From: CAZDQL01 sp964507325 | Lineage (GTDB): Bacteria; Planctomycetota; UBA1135; GCA-002686595 | DNA length: 59,082 nt | Reading direction: 5' to 3' | Assembly: GCA_964507325.1 (NCBI GenBank) | Contig: CAZDQL010000033.1 | Span: 1-59,082 of the forward strand | Part shown: positions 1 to 7,543 of the stretch, in pieces | How the letters are laid out: the number at the start of each line of letters is the position of its first letter | Numbering within the stretch: the stretch's first letter is position 1 | Notes under the pieces: generated by a model | The model's database searches: none | What the model was told of the DNA's origin: nothing | The model's input: only the letters and a program-made list of their open reading frames with translations | Program-made: the position numbers and the translations under genes

Positions 1-43
1 CCCCCCATCCCCCCAACCCAGATCCAAACTCCAAGGAGTCACC

Positions 44-652
44 GTGTCCGACGATTTCTTCAGCTTCGACGAGGCCCTCGAAGAACTCCGCCTGAAGGAA
101 GAGGAGCTCAAGCGCCTCGTCTCCGAGGGTGAGATTCGCGCCTTCCGCAAGGGTGACACCATGAAACTGCGCCGCAGCGACGTCGAAGCGCTGCGCCAGG
201 AGCTGGAGACCGGCGGTGAGGTGGTGGACCTCGGCGACGCCACCGAGGAGCTCGTCTTCGAGGACGACGCCATCGACGACGCCGGCATGGCGACCCAGGA
301 GATCGCCGACCTCGACACCATCATCGAAGAGGATTTCACCGACGACATCGAGGACGTGGGCGAGATCGAGTTCGACGTGGACGACGATGTCGAGGAGGTC
401 GAGGTCGCCCCCGCGGCCCCGATCCGCAAGCGCAGCGCCGTCTCCGCCGCCGCCGAGGAGGAGGAATCCGAGGGGATGGGGATGCGCTTCGCCATGATCC
501 TCTCCGCGGCCATCCTGGCCCTGGCGATCCCGGTCTGCATCGCTGCCACCTCGGGGAACGCCGATTCCTTCGCCAAGTCGATCGCAGGGATCTTCGGGCA
601 CAAGTTCGAGCAGGCGACCCCCGCGACCCCCGCGGACCCCGCCGAGGAGTGA
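44..652 (+). CDS. Membrane-anchored helix-turn-helix (excisionase-like) protein, function unknown
   Basis: The start is GTG with AAGGAG at 33-38, giving 202 residues. Residues 5-52 read like an HTH_17/excisionase-type winged helix, with a recognition-like segment around LVSEGEIRAFRKG followed by KLRRSDVEAL. Residues 60-125 are extremely acidic and low in complexity. A hydrophobic helix at about 148-168 would anchor the protein, followed by a short Ala/Pro/Thr-rich tail. A DNA-binding-like head on a membrane-anchored acidic stalk could localise DNA or act as a membrane-bound regulator, but no specific function can be assigned. The downstream gene starts 176 bases later and is probably a separate transcription unit. 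The reading frame is secure; the function is not. Confidence 0.75.
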   Translation: MSDDFFSFDEALEELRLKEEELKRLVSEGEIRAFRKGDTMKLRRSDVEALRQELETGGEVVDLGDATEELVFEDDAIDDAGMATQEIADLDTIIEEDFTDDIEDVGEIEFDVDDDVEEVEVAPAAPIRKRSAVSAAAEEEESEGMGMRFAMILSAAILALAIPVCIAATSGNADSFAKSIAGIFGHKFEQATPATPADPAEE

Positions 653-828
653 CTCGGCCGGGGGAGTTCCCCACTCGATCCTGGTTCCGCCCTCTGGCGG
701 CCGCTAGACTCCCGAACGGCGGGGGGCGGCGCGGCCGCAAGGCCCCCGCTGGGCCGGCACCGAGGGGTCCGGTCGACCGCCAGGCCGGCCCGTCCGGCCG
801 ATCGAGGATCCATTGGATTGAGGAAGTC

Positions 829-1536
829 ATGAAGACGTCGACGCGAGGGGGGATGCGGGGGGGACTGGTGGCGCTGGCGTGCGCCGGGCTCCTGGCTTCG
901 TGTGCCAGTCAACAGGAGTACGACCAGGCCCTGGACCTGGCCAAGCAGTACGAGCGCGAGAAGTACGAGCTGGCGGAGGAAAACGCCCGGCTGCTGCAGG
1001 CCAACGAGGCCCTGCTCGCCCGACAGCGCAGCGGCGAGATCGGGGTCCTGGAGAGCGACTGGGGCGGAGACCTGCGCGACCGCCTGAACGAGCTGCAGCA
1101 GAAGGTCTACACCCTCGACCGTCCCCTGAAGGAGATCGAGAAGTTCAACGTCGAGGGCGGCTACGTCGTCATGATCCAGGACAGGCTGCTCTTCGAGTCG
1201 GGCAAGGCCGAGCTGGGCAGCGAGGGGAGCGAGGCCCTGGCCGACATCGCCCGCCAGATCAGCGCCAAGCAACACGGGCTGGTCTGGGTGCGGGGCCACA
1301 CCGACTCCGACCCGGTCAAGAAGCCCGAGACCGTCAAGCGCTTCCCCCACGGCAACATCCAGCTCTCCGCCGAGCGCGCCGTCGCCGTGGCCGCCCTGCT
1401 GGTGAAGACGAACCGCATCGCCGAGAAGGAGATCCGGATCGTCGGCTTCGGGCCCCACGAGCCCTTGAAGCCCAACTCGAGCGCGGCCAACAAGCGGCTC
1501 AACCGCCGGGTCGAGATCTTCGTCGAGGACCGCTGA
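829..1536 (+). CDS. OmpA/Pal-like peptidoglycan-binding outer-membrane lipoprotein
   Basis: This 235-residue protein begins at an ATG preceded by AGGAAG at 821-826. A longer in-frame extension upstream lacks coding character. The N-terminus is a lipoprotein signal with lipobox LASC (Cys25). Residues 28-100 are predicted coiled coil, rich in Glu and Lys. From about residue 110 an OmpA-like domain follows, with RGHTDSDPV and the terminal NRRVEI signature that contacts diaminopimelic acid of peptidoglycan in this family. The likely role is tethering the outer membrane to the cell wall. The coiled-coil stalk makes it resemble flagellar-motor-like or Pal-like OmpA proteins, but no motor or tol genes are adjacent. 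A TAGACT hexamer at 705-710 may be its promoter -10 box. Confidence 0.88.
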   Translation: MKTSTRGGMRGGLVALACAGLLASCASQQEYDQALDLAKQYEREKYELAEENARLLQANEALLARQRSGEIGVLESDWGGDLRDRLNELQQKVYTLDRPLKEIEKFNVEGGYVVMIQDRLLFESGKAELGSEGSEALADIARQISAKQHGLVWVRGHTDSDPVKKPETVKRFPHGNIQLSAERAVAVAALLVKTNRIAEKEIRIVGFGPHEPLKPNSSAANKRLNRRVEIFVEDR

Positions 1537-1548
1537 GCCTCCACCCCG

Positions 1549-2508
1549 ATGGCTGGTCGTTCGGCTCCGCACGCTCGGTTCCGGACGGCCCGCCTCCTCG
1601 GGGTGCTTCTCTGCGGCGCCCTCGCCACCTGCTCCCAGCCCCTCGACGAGGGCGTCGAGCTGCTCGAGTGCGAGCGGCTGGCCTTCGTCCCCAGGGGCAC
1701 GGCGGTGCTCTTCCCCAACGTGCGCTGCGCGGCGCGTTCCGACCTCCTGGTCGATCGTTTCGAGGTCACGCGCGGGCTCTGGAGCGAAGTCTCGGCGGCC
1801 CACCCCGGCTCGCTCCCCGACCTGCGCGGTCGTCTGGGCCAGGACTGGTCCCGGGGCGGCGACGCCTTGCCGGCCGTGGGGATGGACCAGGCGGAAGCCC
1901 GGGACCTGGCGCAGTTGCGCGGCATGCGGCTACCGACGGTGGAGGAGTGGCTCTACGTGGCCTCCGGCAGCCGCGCTCAGTACTGGCCCTGGGGCAACAG
2001 CATGGTCGCCTCGGTGGCGAACACCGTCGAGCTGGGACTCGGGCGCGCAGCCCCCGTGGGGACCTTCCCCAACGGGCGGACCTCGGGAACGGGGGTGTGC
2101 GACATGCTGGGCAACGTCTGGGAGTGGACCGATCCCCCGCTGCTGGCCTACGTCTCCCCCGCGGGCTACTACGACCGGGACGAGGCCCCCACGCCCTACT
2201 GGGTGATGGGGGGGTCCTACCTGTACCCCGCCCGACCGCTGCACGAGGTCGACGATCGCTGGCGGGTCCGCGCGCAGGGGTGCGAGGGGAAGGCGCGCTC
2301 GATCGACCTGGGGATGCGTTGCGTGGTCGATGCGGAGCCCTTCATCCTCGCCCGGGCGGCGGCCTGGAGCGATTCGCGCCTGCGCGCGCGGGTGGTGGCG
2401 GTGGGGGAGGAGTGGGGGCGGCGCGCCACGGGCTTGCTGGAGCGCTTGGCGGCGGCGGAGGACGCGCCCCCGGCGATCGGCTGGCTCCTGGAGGGAGCGC
2501 GCCGGTGA
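1549..2508 (+). CDS. Lipoprotein with formylglycine-generating-enzyme-like (SUMF1/FGE-sulfatase) domain
   Basis: This 319-residue protein starts 12 bases after the OmpA gene. Its signal peptide has lipobox ALATC (Cys28). The body carries FGE-sulfatase family hallmarks: LVDRFEVTRGLW near residue 65, GMRLPTVEEWLYVASG, and CDMLGNVWEW. Family members range from true formylglycine-generating enzymes to non-catalytic C-type-lectin-like folds. The paired copper-binding cysteines of catalytic FGEs are not evident and no sulfatase is nearby, so a structural or binding role is more likely. Its last codons overlap the rsmA start (GTGA at 2505-2508), implying translational coupling. The domain call is firm; the role is open. 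Confidence 0.82.
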   Translation: MAGRSAPHARFRTARLLGVLLCGALATCSQPLDEGVELLECERLAFVPRGTAVLFPNVRCAARSDLLVDRFEVTRGLWSEVSAAHPGSLPDLRGRLGQDWSRGGDALPAVGMDQAEARDLAQLRGMRLPTVEEWLYVASGSRAQYWPWGNSMVASVANTVELGLGRAAPVGTFPNGRTSGTGVCDMLGNVWEWTDPPLLAYVSPAGYYDRDEAPTPYWVMGGSYLYPARPLHEVDDRWRVRAQGCEGKARSIDLGMRCVVDAEPFILARAAAWSDSRLRARVVAVGEEWGRRATGLLERLAAAEDAPPAIGWLLEGARR

Positions 2509-3377
2509 CGACCGGCGGGCGCCCCCCCCGGCCTCCCTGGAGCGAGTTCAAGGCCGCCCTGGACGCCGCGGGCTTCCGCCCCTCCCGTCGCCTGGGCCAG
2601 AACCTGCTCCTCGACGAGAACGCCGCCCGCGCCATCGCCCGCGACGCCCGGGTCCCCCCCGGCGAGCTGGTGCTCGAGGTCGGTCCCGGGTGCGGCTTCC
2701 TCTCGGTGCACCTGGCCGACGGGGGGGCGCGGCTGCTCGCGGTCGAGATCGATCGGCGTCTGGCGAGCATCGCCGCACGCTTCCTGGCGCCCTACCCGGA
2801 TGCGGAGCTCGTGCGCGCGGACGCCCTGGCCGGCAAGCGCGCCCTAGCGCCCGAGATCACCTCCCGGCTCCCCCGCAGCGACTCGTGGCATCTGGTGTCC
2901 AACCTGCCCTACTCCATCTCCGGTCCGATCCTCGCCCTCTGCGCCGGACACGCCCACCCCCCCGCCTCGATGACCGTGTTGGTGCAGGCGGAGGTCGCCG
3001 AGCGCCTGGTGGCCCGCCCCGGACGGCGCGAGTGGGGTCCCCTCTCGGTGGCGGTGCAGCTCTCCCACCGCGGCTCGGTCCTGCGGCACCTCCCGCCGCG
3101 CCTCTTCTGGCCGCGCCCCAAGGTGCAGAGCGCCGTGGTGCGCCTCGAGCGGCGCTCCGATCTCGCCTCCCTGGAGGAGCGGACCGCCATCCGGGAGCTG
3201 GCCGCCCGGCTCCTCCAGCGCCGCCGTCAGACCACCGGACGGGTGGTGGCGGAGCTCGTGGGGGATCGCGGTCGCTCCGAGGCGCTCCTCTCCGACCTCG
3301 CCATCGAGGGGCGGATGCGGACCGGTGAGCTGGACCTCGACCAGCTCGCCGCCCTGGCCCGCGCCCTGGCGGGCTAG
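2505..3377 (+). CDS. rsmA: 16S rRNA dimethyladenosine transferase (RsmA/KsgA)
   Basis: This enzyme dimethylates two adjacent adenosines in helix 45 of 16S rRNA during late 30S assembly, using S-adenosylmethionine. The protein has 290 residues, near the usual 270-290. It shows the entry motif RRLGQNLLLD, the SAM-binding loop LEVGPGCGFLS, the acidic VEIDRR after strand 2, and the catalytic NLPYSIS. The GTG start overlaps the preceding stop (GTGA). A much longer open frame extends upstream, but it is the wrong-frame shadow of the OmpA and FGE-like genes. The family assignment is secure. Confidence 0.94.
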   Translation: MTTGGRPPRPPWSEFKAALDAAGFRPSRRLGQNLLLDENAARAIARDARVPPGELVLEVGPGCGFLSVHLADGGARLLAVEIDRRLASIAARFLAPYPDAELVRADALAGKRALAPEITSRLPRSDSWHLVSNLPYSISGPILALCAGHAHPPASMTVLVQAEVAERLVARPGRREWGPLSVAVQLSHRGSVLRHLPPRLFWPRPKVQSAVVRLERRSDLASLEERTAIRELAARLLQRRRQTTGRVVAELVGDRGRSEALLSDLAIEGRMRTGELDLDQLAALARALAG

Positions 3378-3815
3378 CGGATTCTCGCGCCGTGAATGTA
3401 ATATCCGAGAAAAACAAGCTCTCCACCCTGGCATCGCACCCCTTCAGGAGTCCGGATTCGGAGTCGAGGGCTCGCAATCGTGCCCTAGCGGGCTACACTT
3501 CCGTCGACTGGATCCGCACTCACTGTCCCTACGGAGGAGCGTCCTTCGAGCCGAGGCCTCCTCGTTAAAGCCCATTGGAGTGAGTGCTCGCGCCGTCTTG
3601 GTATTCGAAAGGTTCGCACCGGCGACCCGCGATTCGAGTGTATTCCCCGACCCCACAGCGGTCCATCGGTCGGGAGCACGGGAGGACGTGGTAGGCGGGC
3701 GGTGCGTATTTCTCGGGTATCGGTCCCACCGGGAGAGCCCTTTCCACCAGGCATCTCCAGCAGGTCCCCACCCGGGTCCTGCAGGTACTCACGCAGGTCC
3801 TCAGCAGATCCACCC
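3378..3815 (+). other. Noncoding leader upstream of dnaG
   Basis: These 438 bases contain no convincing gene: open frames here have poor codon usage and no ribosome-binding sites. The beginning (3378-3420) is unusually A+T-rich for this genome. A -10-like TACACT lies at 3494-3499, followed by a nested inverted repeat, annotated separately. The region probably carries the promoter and a long 5' leader of the dnaG-rpoD operon, which is inference. Confidence 0.55.
3494..3587 (+). promoter_or_regulatory. Putative -10 box and nested RNA hairpin in the dnaG leader
   Basis: TACACT at 3494-3499 resembles the -10-like hexamers seen before other genes here. Downstream, GCACTCACT (3516-3524) pairs perfectly with AGTGAGTGC (3579-3587). 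Inside this, GAGGAG (3534-3539) pairs with CTCCTC (3558-3563). The arms enclose a nested stem of about 72 nt that would lie in the 5' leader of dnaG. No known riboswitch consensus was recognised. Confidence 0.4.
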
Positions 3816-5768
3816 TTGCCGATCGATCCCGAGCTCAAACGCGCCATCGAAGAGGTGAAGCTCCGCGCCCCCATCGAGGAGGTGGTGCGCGAGTTGGTGG
3901 GGGATCTCACCAAGCGCGGAAAGCTGTGGGAAGCGCGCTGTCCCTTCCACGAGGAGCGCACGCCCTCCTTCAAGGTCGATCCCGCGCGCGGCACGTGGCG
4001 CTGCTACGGCGCCTGCGACGCGGGGGGTGACGTGATCCACTTCCTGCAGGAAGCGCAGAACCTCGCCTTCTACGACGCCCTCGAGCTGCTCGCCGCGCGC
4101 ACCGGGGTCGAGCTCCCGCGCCGCCGCCGACGGCGTGAAGAGGGGGAGGAACCCGCCCTGGTCGCCTTGGCCAGCACGCAGGCCTTCTTCGAAGCAGAGC
4201 TGCGCAAGGGCGAGGGGCGCGAGGCCCTCGACTACCTCACCCGGCGTGGCTTCACCGACAACACGCTGCGCGCTTTCGGATTGGGCTACGCGCCGCGCGC
4301 CGGGCGGATGTTGGTCGAGCACCTGCGGCGCGAAGGGGGCGACCCGGCGGTCTGGGAGCGAGCCGGTATCCTGCGCACCTCCGACGACGGCCAGAGGTAC
4401 TCCTTCTTCCGCGGGCGCCTGACGATTCCGATTCGGGACGTGGCGGGGCGCACCGTGGGCTTCGGCGCTCGCCGTCTCGGCGCGGGAGACGAGGGTGGAC
4501 CGAAGTACATCAACACCGCCGAGACCCCCTGGTTCCACAAGGGACGCCTGATCTACGCCCTCGACCGCGCCATCGACGCGGTGCGCCGCGGGGGGCACCT
4601 GATCCTGGTCGAGGGCTACACCGACGTGATGGCCGCGCACCAGGTCGGGATCCCCACCGTGGCGGCGGTCCTGGGCACCGCGACCACCGACGACCACGCC
4701 GCCCTCGTGCGGCGCGCGGGCGCGCGGCGGGTCTCCCTGGTCTTCGACGGGGACGCGGCCGGCCGCAAGGCGGCGTGGCGGGCGCTCTCCGGCCTCTTGC
4801 CCCTCGACGTCGATCTCGAGGTGGTCACCCTGCCCAGCGGGAAGGACCCGGCGGACGTGCTCCTGGAGGAGGGTTCCGAGGCCTTCCTGGCGCTGCTCGA
4901 GCACGGCTCCGATTGGTTCGACTTCATCGCCGAGGGGCTGGCCGAGCTCAGGGGCCGGGAGCTCGCCCGGGAGACCGACCGCGCCCTGGAGCTCCTCGAT
5001 CGACTCCCCAAGCCGGTCCTGCGCGACGACCGCCTGGCGGCCCTCGCCGCGCGACTGGGCATGCCCACCGAGACCCTGAGGGAAGCTTGGCGCGCCCTCC
5101 CCGAACGCCGGCGCGCCGCCTACCGCGAGGCCCATGAGCCCCCGGTGGAAGGGCTCGAGCGCGAGGCGGCCGTCGCGGCGCCGCCGGACCCTCGCCGCCT
5201 GGCGGCCTACGAGACGATCGCCGGAGCGCTCCTGGTCGACCCCGGCCTCGTTCCGCGCGCCAGGCCCTGGGTAGCGCGCTGCCCCAGTCCCGGGCTGCGC
5301 CACGTGCTCGAGACCGTGGTCGCCCTCTTCGGGGACGACGAGGCGGAGCTGGACGTGGGCAGCGTCATGACGGCACTCGGAGATCACCCCGCACGCGCGC
5401 ACGTCCTCACCCTGGAGGACCACGCGCGGCGGGCGGACTACCCTCCCCATCAACTGCTCGACCAGAACATCGAGCTTCTGGGCACCCTCGACGCGGAGGA
5501 GCAGAAGCGCAGCCTGCGCGAGCGGGTGGCCGAGCTGTCGGCGCGAGTGGATGGGGGCGGAGACACAGGACAAGCTGGAGACACTGGCGACGACGCGGCC
5601 GCGCGAGAGGAACTGGAGAGGACCCTGGCGCGACTCGGCGAGCTGCATCGCAAGGGCGCCACCCCGATGGGCGCCGGAGTGGGACCCGACGCGGGCCGCT
5701 CCATCGAAGCAATCGACACGGGAATCAGCACCGGCGAGCACCACGCAGGAGCAGCAGGAACAGGATGA
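3816..5768 (+). CDS. dnaG: DNA primase (DnaG)
   Basis: Primase synthesises RNA primers at the replication fork. The start is assigned to TTG at 3816 because the conserved N-terminus (IDPELKRAIEE) begins there; upstream in-frame codons look noncoding. The length is then 650 residues. The CHC2 zinc finger has ligands C42, H45, C63 and C67, so the second pair is CX3C (CYGAC) rather than the usual CX2C. The catalytic core includes the TOPRIM motifs VEGYTD (about 265-270) and FDGDAAG (D311, D313). The C-terminal region would bind DnaB helicase. The stop overlaps the rpoD start (ATGA), as in the classical macromolecular-synthesis operon, but no rpsU is present. The exact start is uncertain. Confidence 0.93.
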   Translation: MPIDPELKRAIEEVKLRAPIEEVVRELVGDLTKRGKLWEARCPFHEERTPSFKVDPARGTWRCYGACDAGGDVIHFLQEAQNLAFYDALELLAARTGVELPRRRRRREEGEEPALVALASTQAFFEAELRKGEGREALDYLTRRGFTDNTLRAFGLGYAPRAGRMLVEHLRREGGDPAVWERAGILRTSDDGQRYSFFRGRLTIPIRDVAGRTVGFGARRLGAGDEGGPKYINTAETPWFHKGRLIYALDRAIDAVRRGGHLILVEGYTDVMAAHQVGIPTVAAVLGTATTDDHAALVRRAGARRVSLVFDGDAAGRKAAWRALSGLLPLDVDLEVVTLPSGKDPADVLLEEGSEAFLALLEHGSDWFDFIAEGLAELRGRELARETDRALELLDRLPKPVLRDDRLAALAARLGMPTETLREAWRALPERRRAAYREAHEPPVEGLEREAAVAAPPDPRRLAAYETIAGALLVDPGLVPRARPWVARCPSPGLRHVLETVVALFGDDEAELDVGSVMTALGDHPARAHVLTLEDHARRADYPPHQLLDQNIELLGTLDAEEQKRSLRERVAELSARVDGGGDTGQAGDTGDDAAAREELERTLARLGELHRKGATPMGAGVGPDAGRSIEAIDTGISTGEHHAGAAGTG

Positions 5769-7519
5769 CGGACAGGATCGACGAGACCATCAAACTTCTG
5801 ACCGAAGAAGGGCGCCGCAAGGGCTTCTTGACCTACGCGGAGATGTCCAAGCTGATGGATGACCAGTTCATCCCGCCCGACCACATGGATCAGGTGTTCG
5901 CCGGGTTGGAGGACGCCGGCGTCGAGATCCTGGACGACGAGGAGGAGGCTGCGACCCCGGTCGTCGCCGTCCCGGTGACGCCTCCCCCGGCCGCGGCCCG
6001 CCGCGCTCCCCCCGAGCCTGCCCGGGCGCCCGCGACGGAGGTGGTGCGCGGGGCACTGCCCGAGAAGATCGACGATCCGGTGCGGATGTACCTCACCCAG
6101 ATGGGCGAGATCCCGCTGCTCACCCGGGACCAGGAGATCTTCCTGGCCAAGACGATCGAGATCACGCGCAAGCGCTTCCGCAAGAAGTGCATGGGGTCCG
6201 GTCTGTGCATGCGCGAGTCGATCGCCACCCTGGACGAGGTGCGCGCCGGCAAGCTGGCCTTCGACCGCACCCTGAAGGTCAACCCCAACCCCAAGCCGGA
6301 CGACGATCCCAAGATCGTCGAGACCCTCGGCAAGCAGTTCCTGGCCAAGCGCCTGCCGGTCAACATCGCGACCATCAAGCGCCTCTACGAGAAGCTGAAC
6401 GCCGAGTATCGAAACCTGGTGCGCGGGGAGGCCGAGATCGCACTCGACGAAGAGCCCTTCTCGGCTCAACTCGCTCACGTGCAGAGTCTGCGTCGCAAGC
6501 TGGTGATCCTGATCGAGGAGTGCCACCTGCAGATCAAGAAGGTCTCGCCCTACCTCGAGTTGCTCGAGGGGCACTACCGCGAGATGCGGTCGATCGAGCG
6601 CAAGCTCGAGACCGCCCGGCGCAGCGGCGACGCCGAGGAGACCGTGCGCGAGCTCGAGGAGCGCCTGGCGGACCTCGAGGCGGAGGCCTTCGAGCCGATG
6701 ACGCAGCTCCGGCGGCGTGCCGACCAGGCGCGGCTGCACTATGCCGAGTACGAGGAGGCCAAGCGCAAGCTCTCCTCCGGCAACCTGCGACTGGTCGTCT
6801 CGATCGCGAAGAAGTACCGCAACCGCGGACTGTCCTTCCTGGACCTGATCCAGGAGGGCAACACCGGGCTGATGAAGGCGGTCGAGAAGTACGAGTACCG
6901 CCGCGGCTACAAGTTCTCGACCTACGCCACCTGGTGGATCCGGCAGGCGATCACGCGCTCGATCGCGGATCAGGCGCGCACGATCCGCATTCCGGTGCAC
7001 ATGATCGAGACGATGAGCAAGCTGCGCAACATCACCAAGAAGCTGGTCCAGACCAAGGGGCGCGAGCCCTCGGTCGAGGAGATCGCCGAGGCGACCGGGA
7101 TCACGGTCGAGGAGGCCAAGCGGGTGATGAAGATCAGCAAGCACCCCATCAGCCTGGATCGCCCCATCGGCGAGTCCGACGACAGCTACTTCGGCGACTT
7201 CATCGAGGACGAGTCGGCGGAGAGCCCGATGCAGGCCGCCGGCCAGGAGATGCTCAAGGAGCGCATCGAGGACGTGCTCTCGACCCTCACCTTCCGCGAG
7301 CGGGAGATCATCAAGCTGCGCTACGGGATCGGCGACGGCTACACCTACACCCTCGAGGAGGTGGGGCGCATCTTCCGCGTGACCCGCGAGCGGGTGCGCC
7401 AGATCGAGGCCAAGGCGGTGCGCAAGCTGCGCCACCCGGTGCGCGCGCGGCAGTTGGCCAGCTTCATGGAGGGCATCCGGGTTCCCGATGAAGGGGACTA
7501 CTCCGAACGGGAGTTCTAG
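5765..7519 (+). CDS. rpoD: RNA polymerase primary sigma factor (RpoD, sigma-70)
   Basis: This is the housekeeping sigma factor, directing RNA polymerase to -35/-10 promoters. It has 584 residues. An N-terminal region 1.1-like segment (about 1-60) and an acidic Pro/Ala linker lead to region 1.2 (DPVRMYLTQMGEIPLLT, about 101-117). A long charged non-conserved region precedes 2.1-2.4, with NLRLVVSIAKKYRNRGLSFL, DLIQEGNTGLMKAVEKYEY and the -10-recognition helix FSTYATWWIRQAITRSI. Region 4.2 ends VTRERVRQIEAKAVRKLR. AGGAA at 5756-5760 precedes the ATG, which overlaps the dnaG stop. Full-length regions 1.2 and 2.4 mark it as primary rather than alternative sigma. Confidence 0.96.
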   Translation: MTDRIDETIKLLTEEGRRKGFLTYAEMSKLMDDQFIPPDHMDQVFAGLEDAGVEILDDEEEAATPVVAVPVTPPPAAARRAPPEPARAPATEVVRGALPEKIDDPVRMYLTQMGEIPLLTRDQEIFLAKTIEITRKRFRKKCMGSGLCMRESIATLDEVRAGKLAFDRTLKVNPNPKPDDDPKIVETLGKQFLAKRLPVNIATIKRLYEKLNAEYRNLVRGEAEIALDEEPFSAQLAHVQSLRRKLVILIEECHLQIKKVSPYLELLEGHYREMRSIERKLETARRSGDAEETVRELEERLADLEAEAFEPMTQLRRRADQARLHYAEYEEAKRKLSSGNLRLVVSIAKKYRNRGLSFLDLIQEGNTGLMKAVEKYEYRRGYKFSTYATWWIRQAITRSIADQARTIRIPVHMIETMSKLRNITKKLVQTKGREPSVEEIAEATGITVEEAKRVMKISKHPISLDRPIGESDDSYFGDFIEDESAESPMQAAGQEMLKERIEDVLSTLTFREREIIKLRYGIGDGYTYTLEEVGRIFRVTRERVRQIEAKAVRKLRHPVRARQLASFMEGIRVPDEGDYSEREF

Positions 7520-7543
7520 CCCCCCTCGCAGCCTGAAACCGCC

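Noticed and set aside
879..2504. Open frame extending upstream of rsmA through the OmpA and FGE-like genes
   Set aside because: It lies in another frame of two recognisable genes; only the part from 2505 has KsgA homology.
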